From Podaxis mareebaensis (Eukaryota; Basidiomycota; Agaricomycetes; Agaricales; Agaricaceae), in contig JAEUWP010000515.1 in NCBI GenBank assembly GCA_018524725.1, forward strand, positions 1 to 64,000: a DNA stretch of 64,000 bases. The letters run 5' to 3'. A model generated the notes under the pieces. That model did not search any database. It saw only the letters and a list, made by a program, of their open reading frames with translations, and had not been told where the DNA came from. The position numbers and the translations under genes are program-made. Below, one piece after another: positions 11,601 through 23,206 of the stretch (the first letter of the stretch is position 1; each line of letters begins with the position of its first letter).

Positions 11601-12864
11601 GAAGAGAAACCTACGTTTGAAGATGCGTCACGCGTCCCTGTTCCGCGGATGAATGAAGATCAGAGACGGTTGGTCAGGGAACCTTCGACTCGCTCGACTG
11701 CAACTCGGCCTTCAGTGGATGGGGAGCGGCGTCTCACGCGTCCCAATACGGCCAACAGTGAATATCGTCCGCCTTTACCTCCTTTACCAGCTACAGTGCC
11801 GGATGTCTCTGCTGCTGCCCCTCCAAAACAGGTAACGCAGCAAAGGATATTCATTGGGGATATGCAAAGGTATAATGTCGTTGAGATCGATGATGCAACT
11901 TCTGCTGGGGAGGTTGTCGAGATGGTTGAGGCGCAGGGATCGTTGAAGGGTTGGATCGGGAGCGGAGATTGGATGGTTTGGGAGCTTGCGCATGACTTTG
12001 GCATGGGTATGTCGGTATTCGTGTGCTTGCATTGACTGATTTGTCCAACGATTTGTTTTAGAACGTCCGATCAGGAATTTTGAGCGTCTTTCTGACGTTC
12101 AGGCCTCCTGGAACAAGGACAAGATGGTCAACGCTTTTGTGGTGCGATTGACACCTCTTGCACCTTTGCTTAGCCGTTCGGTAAGCTTGTGCGCGAAAGT
12201 TATGTTCAATCTGGCATTGACATCTATATTCCTAGGCCATTCCATCGAGCTCACCTGTTCACTCTGGTTACGTCGAATGGGAAAGCAAGCGCGGGAAATG
12301 GAGTAAACGCTGGCTGCAACTCCGCGAACATTCTTTGTGGATCTCTAAACGTGACAATGTGAACCACTCTGTTCCGTCATCCTGTGACATTTGCATGACT
12401 GACCACGGGTCAATAGGGAAAAGACGAGACGCTTCTTTGTTCTCTGTCCAACTTTGACGCGTATCATTTCAGCAGACCGTACAAATCGCCTAAACCGTTT
12501 GTCTTTGCTATCAAGTCGACCGACAAGCTTTCGTTCTTCGAAAATGCTTTGGATTACAAACATATAATTTCTTGCTCAGAAAAGGACGGTAAGGTCTGGA
12601 TGGAGAAGATTCTTCTTGCTCGCGTGGGTTTTTTTCCCCTTCTTTATCTTGGATTTGCTAGAGACTCATTGAAACGGCTAGTCCTATGTCTTGCACCAGG
12701 AACGCAATGTCCTCTTTAATCCCAAGTCCTACGGCGGCCAGCCAACTGTCGCTTCTGGTGGACTTTCCAGAGCTGGAACCCAACGCAAGCCCACCCAGCC
12801 TCTTGTCTCTGTCGCAAACAATAATCTTTTCGAGCCCGGGTCATTGCTCCATCGACAGGGATGA
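8614..12864 (+). CDS. Ras-association and PH domain protein
   Basis: This is a large signalling or cortical adaptor. My model is join(8614..8844, 8993..9664, 9717..12006, 12062..12180, 12236..12358, 12417..12623, 12682..12864), 1274 residues. The first 950 or so residues are low-complexity: Ser/Pro/Thr-rich, with a Gly-rich stretch encoded near 10630-10690, an acidic run (SSEVTSEEEDESADES) and a basic Arg/Glu segment. A Ras-association domain follows (QRIFIGDMQRYNVVEIDD to NAFVVRLTPLAPLLSRS). A PH domain comes directly after it (SGYVEWESKRGKWSKRWLQL to KDGKVWMEKILLARSY). Tandem RA-PH is the layout of the Grb7/MRL group, and fungal proteins with it are linked to polarity. The RA-PH exons are close to invariant in basidiomycetes as I remember them. 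The start could also be the in-frame ATG at 8491. Confidence 0.85.
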
Positions 12865-13196
12865 GTGAATGTTTTCGTTGTGTTTCTGGGCCTACATTAG
12901 GCCTCTGCTCCTTTTCTATGTGTATTTAGAAGAACCCTAGACTGTTGTATTTTTATTCACCATTTTTCGTTGATACCTTCTGTCCCACAATCCGAATTTC
13001 ATGATCAATATCATTAGTAACTGGAGTGCTGGCTAATTCTTTCGTTCATTCCCCTTAACGGTAGTACTCTCCAGTGACATAGAACCGACATGTGTATTAA
13101 GTACTTAGAGCAGAAAACAAAGTTTATGGTACAAGGGAAAAAATCTAGTGGTGCGAGATATATATTGTGTGGGCAGAGGATGGGGAGGACGAGATC
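12865..13196. other. Convergent 3' intergenic region
   Basis: This is the space between the stop codons of the RA-PH gene (+) and POB3 (-). It is AT-rich and probably consists of the two 3' untranslated regions. Nothing else is seen. Confidence 0.6.
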
Positions 13197-15539
13197 TTAG
13201 TCGGATGTCTTGAGTTTCTTCTTGGGCGGTTCCACCTCTTCTTCTCCATCCTTCGGTTGCTTCACAACGGGCTTGGGTTTTGGCTTGGGCTTGGGCTTCT
13301 CATCAACATCCATGCCGTCCCCTTTCGCCTTAGGTTTAGGCTTGGGCTTGGGTTTTTCGTCAACGTCCATCTCGTCATCCGATTTCTTCTTGGGCTTGGG
13401 CTTAGGCTTGGGTTTGGGCGCAGCCTTCTTCTTGGCGCCGTCTTCACCATCATCTGCGTCACTCTCCTCGGCTGCCTTTGCAGCCTTCTTCTTGACCGGT
13501 TTCTTCGAACCCTCTCCGGATGCTTTACCCTTGCCTTTGGCTTTCTTACGCATTTCTTCGGCGATTGCGAGATCGCCACTCGCGTCCGAAGCTGTTGCTG
13601 CACCCGAGTCGTCGGAATCGCTATCGCTTGGCGAGCCAGAGTCAGACGCAGATGCCTCGAAGTCCTCTGCGAAAACGGGTGAGTGCATGCGAGAAAGACA
13701 CAGGAACTGGTGACATACCATCATCTTCACTGTCATCGTCATCCCCACCCCTCTTTGTAGGCTTTTTTCTCTGTCCATCATCGTCTGAATCAATACTTTG
13801 CATCTCCTCGTCTTCGTCATCATCTCCAACACCCGCAGCCAACATCATCTCTACGTCTGGCACAGTCTCCGTCTTGATCTTAATTTTCTTGTCCTTGAGA
13901 TATGCATCCACACTTTCATGTTCCTCCTTGTTAATGGATGTAAACGTATGTTCCGCGCCGCTCTTGGTGACAATTTTAAGATCAAAAGTACGGGCTGCGG
14001 CTGCCCCCATGCCTGCGCCGACACGAGAGAAGACTATTTGATGGATGTCGGCGATTTCAACGAGAAGGGGTGACTTAGAGACGAAGAAAATGTATTTTTC
14101 AAGGAGGAAGAGGTCGCCTTGAATGGCTTTTAGGTTGGCTTTGATGCCTGGGTGGCCGTCTCGGCTGTAACAAGCAATATGATGAGTATATGTGAGTCAA
14201 CACATACAGAGGAGAATACCTTTGGAAGCTACCCGCACCGATGATCTTTTTCTTTGCAAGGGCGCGGAACACGCTGGAGACAACCTCGAAAGTGGGATCT
14301 TCGTAGTTTTTCTTCAGGCGGTCATATTTCGCGACTTCTTCTCTGGTTATGGTCAGTATGATGGCAAGGTGATGGGGCCAAACGACGTACTCAGTCATAT
14401 TGAGTTCAGCTGTGATTTCTTCTTCGCGGCTAAATTGCATTACAAGATATTGGTACCGTGTCTGGCCTTGTCGGATAGGAGTGTTTAGGCCGAGCTAGAG
14501 ACGCTATTAAACACCCCGTAGTGATGGAAAAACACAAAAGGACTTACAATGAAGAGCACACGCTGATCGTCTTTAGGGAGCAAGAAGAGTTTTGAAATGG
14601 AACTGTAGAGGATCTTGTAATCATAGGTCTTGCCGCGCAGTCGAAGGAAATCGTGCGACATGTCCATGTCATAACGGCCACGGGGCGTAAGGACAAGAAT
14701 TTCCTCGAAACTGAGGATAAGGTCGCCGGAAACTTGTCCAAGCTCAGCCTTTTCTTTGATAGTGTCGTGGAAGACCTGAGCTGCACTGACATCATCCTCA
14801 TCATCGGACTTCTGGGATCCAGCATCTGAGCCAGTAGCCTTGGATTTTTGTGTTCCGGGCACATGGAAACGGATCTCCATCATTTCATCGCCCAAACCCT
14901 TGGACCCCCTGGCTGCACCAGAAGGATTGGCAAACTCGAGCGAAACTTCCGTTCGGCCAGCAATGTTAGAGTTGGCAACCAGTCGCAGGGGCAGCTCAAA
15001 GGCAACTTTGTCCTGCACCATGAATGCTAGGTCCTGGCCTAGAAACGTGAAATACAAGCGTCAAAACAGCAGCAGAAATTTGCCTGCATTGACTCCACGC
15101 ACCTTGGAAGTCCGTCACACCCCAATTCCATCCCTTGAACGAGACTTCCCTGGTCTCTAGCGTGATCCCAAAGTGATTTTTCAGCAATGAGGCGAGTTTG
15201 TCGTGGTCCTGGTTTGTTGAATAAGCAATTTGTGCAGGAAAGCATGCGAGTCATCCCACCTCTCGAATGAAGCCGTCAAACTTTTCCTTGCGATGATCTC
15301 TCATACCGACGCGCAGCTGAAAGCCTCTCGCCACCCTAATCCATTGTGCCCACTTGATATCTGCTGAGGGCATTGCGACGACACCGTCTGAGTCTGCACC
15401 TTTCCAGGCCATACCACTGGATGCAACGCGGAATTCTGGCTAGCCATGAGCATCGCAACAAGAGTAAAGGAGCCAGACACTCACTTCCGACCTCTGGCGA
15501 GAGTCCATGATAAATCTGGTCGAACTGGGTTGTGGCCAT
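13197..15539 (-). CDS. POB3: FACT complex subunit Pob3/SSRP1
   Basis: This is the histone chaperone subunit that pairs with Spt16 to reorganise nucleosomes during transcription and replication. My model is complement(join(13197..13666, 13719..14164, 14220..14342, 14391..14494, 14548..15038, 15103..15208, 15260..15435, 15485..15539)), 656 residues in eight exons with consistent phases. The N-terminal PH-like region includes KFRVASSGMAWKGAD and FQLRVGMRDHRKEKFDGFI. The tandem-PH middle domain includes MDMSHDFLRLRGKTYDYKIL, TPIRQGQTRYQYLVMQF and FSRVGAGMGAAAARTFDL. An acidic stretch follows. As in yeast Pob3 there is no HMG box. Instead the C-terminus is a lysine-proline tail with repeated DVDEKPKPKPKPK units. 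The gene is divergent from alpha-actinin with only 120 bases between starts. Confidence 0.93.
13275..13430 (-). repeat. Lys-Pro tandem repeat coding region in POB3
   Basis: Imperfect copies of an element encoding (M)DVDEKPKPKPKPK are repeated here, read on the - strand as alternating CCC/CCA-AAG codons. The DNA is a short tandem repeat inside the last POB3 exon and is likely to vary in length among strains. Confidence 0.7.
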
Positions 15540-15659
15540 TGTTGTGGTAGAAGGAGAGTGGACGCGACACCGGACTTTGAATCGACGCGTTTCTCATTTC
15601 GGCAACTGATTACTAGCTATGCACCACATCTCTGACTCCTTCCACCATCGTCTATCCCC
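15540..15659. promoter_or_regulatory. Bidirectional POB3/alpha-actinin promoter with MCB-like boxes
   Basis: Only 120 bases separate the POB3 and alpha-actinin start codons. An ACGCGT hexamer at 15585-15590 and a GACGCG at 15561-15566 match the MluI cell-cycle box bound by MBF in fungi. No TATA box is evident. S-phase expression of POB3 would make sense; function here is inferred. Confidence 0.45.
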
Positions 15660-18320
15660 ATGGACTCTCTCGAGGCCCGTTCAAGGACCGTACAAGAAAG
15701 AACTTTCTGCAAATGGTGAGCTCTCAGCCATTGGACCACAACCCCCAAGGCTCAAACAGGACTACAGGCTCAATACCAAACTCGAGGCGAACGGCTATCC
15801 TCCAATGTCCTCACTTGTCAAGGACCTTTCGGATGGAGTTAGGCTAATTCAGTTAATGGTGTGCATGTCTTTTGGGGTATTGTATAATGTGCTAATGCTT
15901 CTGGCCAGGAAATCATGGGTATGAACTAATTGGTCCACGAAGGATGACTCTCACACATCTCAGGCGATACTTCGCTGGGTCGCTACAATAAGAATCCCAG
16001 AATGCGCGTACAGAAGGCAGAGAATGTTAACAAGGCTTTGGAGTTCATCACATCAAGAGGTGTCAAGTTGACCAACATTGGGCCGGAAGGTGTGTAATCA
16101 TATCCCAAATATCAATACTCCCCTACTTTTTCCTAATCAACCTGCTACGACACAGATATCATCGACGGAAATCTCAAGCTCATCCTTGGAATGATATGGA
16201 CTCTGATCCTGCGATTCACAATTGCTGACATCAGGTTCGCTTCTCTCACCTACGGCCGATCTACAACGCTGACCTCCCATCAAGTGAAGAAGGCCTCTCT
16301 GCAAAAGAAGGCTTGCTGCTATGGTGTCAAAGAAAGACAGAACCTTACAAAGAGGTTGATGTCCAGGACTTTTCGCTCAGTTGGTCGGATGGGCTTGCTC
16401 TGTTCGTCTATTATATCTGAAACCCACCCAGACGCTCATTCATGCTTGCTGCACTCTTAGATGTGCACTAATTCACTGCCACCGGCCAGACCTACTGGAC
16501 TATGACAAACTCGACAAGGTCAGAGACATAGTTTCCCGATCGGCAGCGAATGCTAACTAGTCTTTGTAGAGCGATCGTCATGGTAATACACGGCTGGCAT
16601 TCCAAATAGCCGCAGAACACCTCGACATTCCCGTTAGTGCCCCTATCCTCATCTCGATTTCAATTCTAATGTTCCATTAGCAACTACTAGAGGTTGAGGA
16701 TCTGTGTGATGCCGCCCGCCCTGATGAGCGTAGCGTGATGACCTACATTGCAAGTTTCTTCCATGCCTTCTCAACTATGAGTAAGACCTCCTTCCTATCA
16801 AGGCGATCGGAAATTCATTCAAAATACCTCGAATAGATCAGGCTGAGACCGTAGCTCGCCGGGTCATCAAATTCGCTGAGCTGATGCAATCTGTGTGGGT
16901 ATCGCGGAATGATTATGAACGGCGCGTTCGCCTGGTCTGTTTCCTCATACTGTAGGATCCATTGGCTGCTAACGTCGTACTCAGCTTCTTTCTGCGTTGC
17001 ATGATGTTCAAGCCCACTGGAATGCGATTGCCTTCGACGGTTCCTACAATGATGCCAAACAACAGTCTGCTGACTTCGCCACATATAAGAAGACCACAAA
17101 GCGTGAATGGGTGACGGAGAAACAAGATATCGCGACACTCTTTGGAAACATCCAAACGAAGCTGCGAACGTATGGCTTACGTGAATATGTCCCACCAGAT
17201 GGGTTGACCCTTGCTGACCTCGACGCTACCTGGAAGGAACTGCTAGACAGTGAAGCAAAGCGGTCGAGGGATATCAACGCCCAGATCAGAGAGTGAGTAA
17301 TAGCAGCTTTCACATACATGATTGTCTCCTGCTGATTGCCTATCAGAATCAAAGAAAGCCTCAGGAAGAAGTTTGCCATGGTTGCCAACGAATTTGAGCA
17401 ACGCCTACATAGTATTTCACACGAGCTTGCGAGTATGGAAGGTCCACTGGAGGTAAGTGAACTTTATTCCCCTGATCTTGGCTGTCACTCAGATTGCCTC
17501 AGTCTCAACAAGAGCAAGTCAAGGAAATCCAGACTCGAATACCTGCATTATCTGATGCACTGGCTGGTGTGTCCGCTGTGGAGGCGGAGTGTGAAGCAGC
17601 CAATGTGGAGGAGAACGATTACACCGTTTTCACATACCAAGATCTCGCCTTTGAACTCGAACTGGTTGTCCACAGCATTGCCAAGAAAATTGCATTCATT
17701 GATAACCAGGTAAATACCACCGTTCCCCACAATCAGACACTCGTATGACTGATTCTGTCCTCGGAAGATCGTTTCACGGAACATGACAAATCTAACGCCT
17801 GCACAGCTCGAACAATTCGAGAGCACATTCCGATACTTTGACAAGGACGAGTCGAATACCCTGAACCTCGCAGAAATGATCGCGGCACTTGCAAGTCTTG
17901 GCATCGTATACTCCGAAGACGACATGAATTATATTTATGATGAACTCGTACGAGACTACGGCGCAGTCACATTCGAAGCATTTATCAATCTGTTGGTATG
18001 TCGAAACCATATTGCCGACATTCTAGTTACCTCAACACGTCAACTAGGTGGATATTATGGAAGATCAAACATCTCGCGAGCAGCTCCTAGAAGCGTTTCG
18101 CGGCATCGCCTCGGACAAGGTATGGAATATCTTCCTCCTCATTTCTGGCACTTACGCAGTCACACAGCCCGTTGTTACGGAACTCGATCTCCGACTCGCG
18201 CAGCTCCCTGCGCCCGCAATCGAATATCTACGCAATGCTATACCCAGTGCACCAAACGAAGTTGGAGAACCGGAATATGACTACGAGAGGTGGTTAGACG
18301 AGGTCTTCGCCGCTGATTGA
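15660..18320 (+). CDS. ain1: Alpha-actinin (Ain1-type F-actin crosslinker)
   Basis: This protein crosslinks actin filaments, in yeasts at the cytokinetic ring. It has 16 exons: join(15660..15715, 15768..15858, 15909..15918, 15964..16089, 16156..16234, 16285..16401, 16461..16518, 16570..16632, 16681..16780, 16837..16934, 16985..17292, 17347..17452, 17503..17709, 17768..17995, 18048..18119, 18168..18320), 623 residues, close to fission yeast Ain1. Two calponin-homology domains come first ([44 protein letters not shown]; then [33 protein letters not shown]). They are followed by a short spectrin-like rod ([20 protein letters not shown]) and a C-terminal calmodulin-like EF-hand pair ([17 protein letters not shown]). 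The rod is shorter than the four repeats of animal alpha-actinin, as is usual in fungi. The third exon is 10 bases. Confidence 0.94.
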
Positions 18321-18527
18321 CGACGTTTAGACGGAATCATGAGCTATAATCATTCGTTGTGGATTGTTGCGTTCATGGACTCGAGTTATGACTACATAGG
18401 ATTTGTTATCTAAGCGTTGATTAATGATACTATGCTACCTATTATGGCAGGTTGTTGATCATGATACCAACCACAGCCATATAAGCCCTCTGCTCCGACC
18501 TCCATCTCAATCTATCCGTTTCCCACA

Positions 18528-19152
18528 ATGGTGAGTCCACTATCTCGGTATGCCACCTCTGGCTGACGAGAGATTCATCCAGGCTTCCGGTGTTGCAGTC
18601 AACTCGATCTGTCTCGATACCTTCCAGCGGCTGAAGCTGAAGAAGGACTTGAAGTATATCATCTTCTCCCTGAACAAAGACAATACGGAGATCGTCGTAC
18701 ACAAAGAATCCGCGGAGAGTGACTATGATAAATTCCTGGAGGATTTGCCCGACGATGAGCCCCGATGGGCTGTCTATGATTTCGAGTACGAGGCAGAGGG
18801 TGGAGGAAAGCGAAACAAGCTCGTATTCTTCAGCTGGTGCGTCTTAACATGGATCATCGTTTACACCAAGCCACGCGGCGCTTCCTTGAACATATATTGA
18901 CCATGCCATATAATAGGTCTCCCGATAATGCAAAGATCAAGGCTAAAATGGTCTATGCTTCGTCCAGAGACGCGTTGCGAAGATCTCTTGTTGGGATAGC
19001 CGTCGAGGTCCAGGGCACTGATTTGTCCGAGGTTGCTTTCGACTGTGAGTTTCAGATCATTCAGTATTTCTCGTATATATACTAATTTTTGATCGCGTGC
19101 CGTTTTCGGTTAACCAGCGGTCCTTGACAAGGCCAAGAGGACTAGCCGCTAA
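18528..19152 (+). CDS. COF1: Cofilin
   Basis: This is the actin-depolymerising factor that severs and recycles filaments. My model is join(18528..18530, 18583..18836, 18917..19044, 19118..19152), 139 residues. The first coding exon is the start codon alone, with an intron directly after ATG. The protein reads (M)[47 protein letters not shown] and, in the long helix, [20 protein letters not shown] followed by [18 protein letters not shown]. These are all family hallmarks, including the conserved serine near the N-terminus that is phosphorylated in animals. The length is typical. It lies 207 bases downstream of alpha-actinin on the same strand, so two actin regulators are adjacent. Confidence 0.96.
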
Positions 19153-19378
19153 TTGCTGCATGAAGTTACGATCGCCCACAGAATAGAAGCGGACAGTGTT
19201 TTTCTTTTATCTTTTTACGCTTGTAAATCCTTGAGAATAATATCAATCAGGGTCCGCTCAGTGGGCATCGCTTACTTGAACCGCGATTCGTCACGACACA
19301 AAAGAATGAAGTGTATTGAGGAACATCGCAGAGGATGGTGAGGTTGGCACAGGTCTCGTTCGAGGTTACACCCATCGA

Positions 19379-20620
19379 TCACCTTCTCAAACCACGATAA
19401 ACACTGATCTGCGATCTCAACCTTGATATCTGGCCTTGAGTGAACTCCCTCATACATCCATCATCCGAATAATCCATAAAGTTATCTAGGTGAATTGGTT
19501 TCAGTGATCAAAACTTCGTTTGGTGTGGCTGTGGCGTACAGATGGGATCCAAGCCGGGATCGTCAGGGCAACTGTCGCGATTGGTGGGACAACCAAATGC
19601 AGGGGAGTCCTCTGCTGGGGTGTCGCTGACGAAATCCCCTGCACCTTCACAACCACCCTGTTTTGGTCTTGTTCAGCCTCCAAGCGCGACATGGTAAGAG
19701 AAATGCAGAAGAGGAGCCACATGCGATTTGGCATCCTCGGAATAACTCACCTGGAATGTGTGGTAGAGCCCGAGCCAATGTCCGATTTCATGTGTGAGTG
19801 TCCGGCCTTCGTTGTATGGTGCGAGAGTACCACCCGGGAGGCTGGAGTAGAGGGCGACGACACCATCAGAGGAAGATTTCGAGGCGTAGTCCCAAGGGAA
19901 GGTTGCATAGCCTAGTAGGCCTTCAGCTTCGCCGTCTCGGAAACTAGTGGGGAATAGTTTGAGTCAGAACATTAGAGGGATGCAATCCGTGAAGTTTTAA
20001 AAGACTAACCCAACAGAATAGACGTTAAGCGTTGAACCATCGCCCGCTCTGAGGGTCGATTTCATGTCTTTCTCATATTTGCTATACATCATATTGAACA
20101 CCACTCTGGACATGGAGACGAGAACAGGGGACGAACCTTTCTGGCGCAACTTGGTTAAACCACTCGAGATTCTTGGTGCGCGTCGTATTGACGTGTCTCC
20201 ACCTCAATCCAGTAAGCGCATAATCTGCATTCAGAACATCGATCTGGTCCTCGATTTGCTGGTCACTGCAATGGTCATTAGCACGCAGGTGAGGAAAAAT
20301 GTGGGGGGAACATAGTACGTTATGTAGCCACCCTCGAGGGTCAAATTCTCGTAGATGACATGGAAGTGAAGATCGATATAGATAGTCCGGGAATAGTCGG
20401 TCAGTGCGTCGATATTGAGACGCAGGTTCCTAAATTTGCGTTCCACGGTATCGAGTCTGGACTGGTTAACAAATGTTCCGCAGTGCCTGATAGGCAAAAT
20501 CAAAATGGATAACATAGAGCAGGAGTAGATAGTCCACCTCTGCATGGAGCTCGGGGGAGCGCTGTCGCCGGCACCTGCCAACGCGCCGAAAAGGAGGAAG
20601 GAGAGGGTACCAAGCAGCAT
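19379..20620 (-). CDS. Secreted M43-type zinc metallopeptidase (copy 1)
   Basis: This is a secreted zinc endopeptidase of the pappalysin/cytophagalysin family. My model is complement(join(19379..19485, 19540..19657, 19751..19943, 20010..20081, 20137..20265, 20319..20486, 20538..20620)), 289 residues in seven exons. A hydrophobic signal peptide ([18 protein letters not shown]) is followed by [19 protein letters not shown], the small N-terminal region. The catalytic motif is [11 protein letters not shown] (HExxHxxGxxH: three zinc-binding His and the catalytic Glu). It is followed by the conserved [16 protein letters not shown] loop and the Met-turn YNFMDYS. The layout and intron positions match the two M43 genes further right. 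It is convergent with cofilin. It probably acts in extracellular protein breakdown; the substrate is unknown. Confidence 0.92.
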
Positions 20621-22110
20621 GGCTTAGCAACCCGTGCACAGTACGGATTGCAGCCTTACTTATAGTTAATGGGCCAGTCACGTTGGATCCGACCAGACAT
20701 CTGGGCCCTACGATTCCTAGAAGAAACTGATTGACTTTGCGAAGAAACTTTGTGAAGGTTTACCCGTACATTAAGGGAAGAACTTCTCGAGGGAGCGCAT
20801 CGAGAGCACAGATCACGAAGCGCGAAGTCTGCAGGATATCCCCAAAGGCTGTCTAGTCGTTATCTTGTGATTTTTCAAAGGCAACATTGGTTCTCTGACC
20901 AGCTTTGTGAAGACGGCGCAAAAGAAGAAAGATGTACCGAAGTAAGACCGTCTGGGGTTATTGCCTCTGCGCTAAAGCCGGTTGCGACGCACTAGTCGGA
21001 GTACGCGTTGCAGCAAGGGAAGGGACGCTTGGACTGGTTATGAGGTAGCCATATTTTTCCTGCGTCGGCAATAAAGAAGGTATGCTTGACCGCCACCTCA
21101 TCCTTGTCGATTCATGCCCTCCTCCTCGGGAGGTTGAACTGCAGCAGAAAGGTAGCAATGCAAAGAATATGCTCTAGGCGCTGCAGGACGGAAGATCTCC
21201 CAAGCTTTGTCGACACCCAGGCGATAGCATGTTGCTGTATCACATTGTGTGGCACCGTTCAATTGATGGGGACACTACGTAAGCGTGTCCGACCAGGCCG
21301 ACCCCAGGTGCAGTGACCCCAGAGTTAAAAATAATCCACGGATTAATTTAGTGCGAGAGAAACTGCGAAGCAGAAACCTTTGACTGACCTGGGTGGTGAA
21401 GCGGTGTACGTGTGTGAAGTTGATGCGAGTCGCCCTTGTCGCTTCTGATAAGATGTATGGTGTGGGTCGATTAAACTGCGCAAGTAAACGTTTCGAGGAA
21501 GACAGCCACGGGGAGAAGCTACAGATGTACCCAGTCAGTTATGAGGCCTACGATCTGGGGTTCGATTCAATGCAGAGGTCTCGTCACCTTTGCTTATAAG
21601 ATGATATCGACCCCGCGCTTCTTCTATTCTAGGTAGCAGAATCTGACTTCGGTTATTTTGGGGTCTGGGTCCGCCGTGGATGGCACTTTTCATACGAGGT
21701 CATACGGTCAGCACCCTCCATCTCCGATTGGCAATAACGCAGTAAACGTAGCGATGTTAAAACTTTGCAGGGTCCTCCTTGGTTTCCATAATAACTGAGG
21801 TGATGTACTCTGTGGAAACTGAGAAAGATACATTGGATATTCCTGTCTCCAGCACGAACTCCGAAAGATTGATCAGGCGCAGAGCCGCACAAGCGTTATG
21901 GTCTGTTAATGATCACTGGAGTTGCTGTGGATGTCCTACTGTCCCACCTAACGTGGGATGGACGAACCGAAAGGCGTTGATCCATCATGTGGATCAAATT
22001 TAAGCGCGACGTCAAGCCCTCTGGGCGACTGATTGTGAGCGTGCCGACGAGTGTGGTATCAATGATGTGATAGTTGATAGCCATAAAGCCTATTCAATAT
22101 TGGGCAGGTT

Positions 22111-22680
22111 GTGGTGCTAAGCGGGGAAAACCGCCATTTGCATCAGTTACCGAGTTTTCACGAAGTCGTTCTTTATGCAAACTCTATGTTTTCGAATTCC
22201 TCCCTGGTCACGAAGTTAAAGCCGGAAAGCTATAATTGCGCAAGAGAAACGACATACCAAGCACAGGGTGTCGTGCATCGAAAGGTTCCAAGAGAGCTTG
22301 AAGATAGAGTATGTCAAGATGCCCTCGATAATTTTAAGAGAGCTAATGCTTCTGATCAATTAATAATGCATGCCAAGCCAAAGGAGCTGAATGAGACACT
22401 TGTCCGGTTTGTTCCCAAGACTGAAACCAAACAAACGGACATCTTCTCTTTTGATGACTGGGGCAATGTTGAGATATCAACCTGCGACTATCCAGCAAAA
22501 CCTCCGATGTCTTCGTCATGTCAAGGTGAAGATGTTTGGACAATCGTGATCGAACGTTACCAAAACGGTAGGATTCGCATACTGGAGCCGCGCTGCCCCA
22601 AGATCTCACTAAACACCCACTTTACAGGCATCAACTGTCTAAAACTCCGCATTTCATTCCCTCTCGCCAGTGAGATCTGA
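22111..22680 (+). CDS. Hypothetical open frame, unknown
   Basis: This is an uninterrupted 189-codon frame that starts at a GTG-type position, so the first true ATG codon would lie further in. I recognise no domain. The product is rich in Asn, Thr, Ser, Lys and Glu with several Cys, and has no signal peptide or membrane segment. It could be an exon of a degenerate gene or a chance frame. The lack of introns is unusual for this locus, where nearly every real gene has them. Confidence 0.2.
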   Translation: MVLSGENRHLHQLPSFHEVVLYANSMFSNSSLVTKLKPESYNCARETTYQAQGVVHRKVPRELEDRVCQDALDNFKRANASDQLIMHAKPKELNETLVRFVPKTETKQTDIFSFDDWGNVEISTCDYPAKPPMSSSCQGEDVWTIVIERYQNGRIRILEPRCPKISLNTHFTGINCLKLRISFPLASEI

Positions 22681-23144
22681 TGCCGCTTGGTTTTGCCTTA
22701 AGCTAGCTGGGCCTTCACGGGAAAATGACGCTGCTCGGACCAGACTCAAACAGGCACACTTCTGGACTATGGAAGTCCTTGTTTGCATCTACGTCAGGGA
22801 CCCACTTGAAAATGACAACTATTATTCAACTTACGGGCAAATCTTAACGCGTACTTGATGATTTGACACCTTGAAGCTCACATCCCGTGCGGTCTATTGA
22901 TTTTGTTACGGAACTTTTTCCATCCCAGCGATCTGGCATCAGTCCGTTCTTGAGGATTCGATTCAGTCAGAACCATTCAGGAACATCTCAACCCGAGTTC
23001 ATGTCGAAATGCTGAAGTCAACAGTGAACCATGAGAGGATGCCTCCACTTGTTTCCGCTCGTCGCATGCGGGATGGCGATGCACTCTGTCTCCAGGATCT
23101 CAACATATCTGCACTCAGAATGCGAAAGCCGTTCAACGGTACGA

Positions 23145-23152
23145 TATAAATA
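23145..23152 (+). promoter_or_regulatory. TATA box of the TmpA-like gene
   Basis: TATAAATA lies about 55 bases before the start codon at 23207, in a spacing usual for fungal promoters. Confidence 0.5.
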
Positions 23153-23206
23153 TCAATCCAATTTCCGTCAGTCCCTCATCACCATCGTTCTCTCCTCTAG
23201 AACACA

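Larger units (their letters stand above)
20621..23206. other. Mostly non-coding spacer
   Basis: These 2.6 kb contain no recognised gene. The longest open frame is at 22111-22680 (+) and is listed separately. The remainder is broken by stops in all frames. The last 60 bases form the promoter of the TmpA-like gene. Confidence 0.5.

Noticed and set aside
13167..13713. Long + strand frames rich in Gly, Leu, Phe and Ser across the POB3 tail
   Set aside because: They are mirror images of the Lys-Pro repeat coded on the - strand; the POB3 model explains the region fully.
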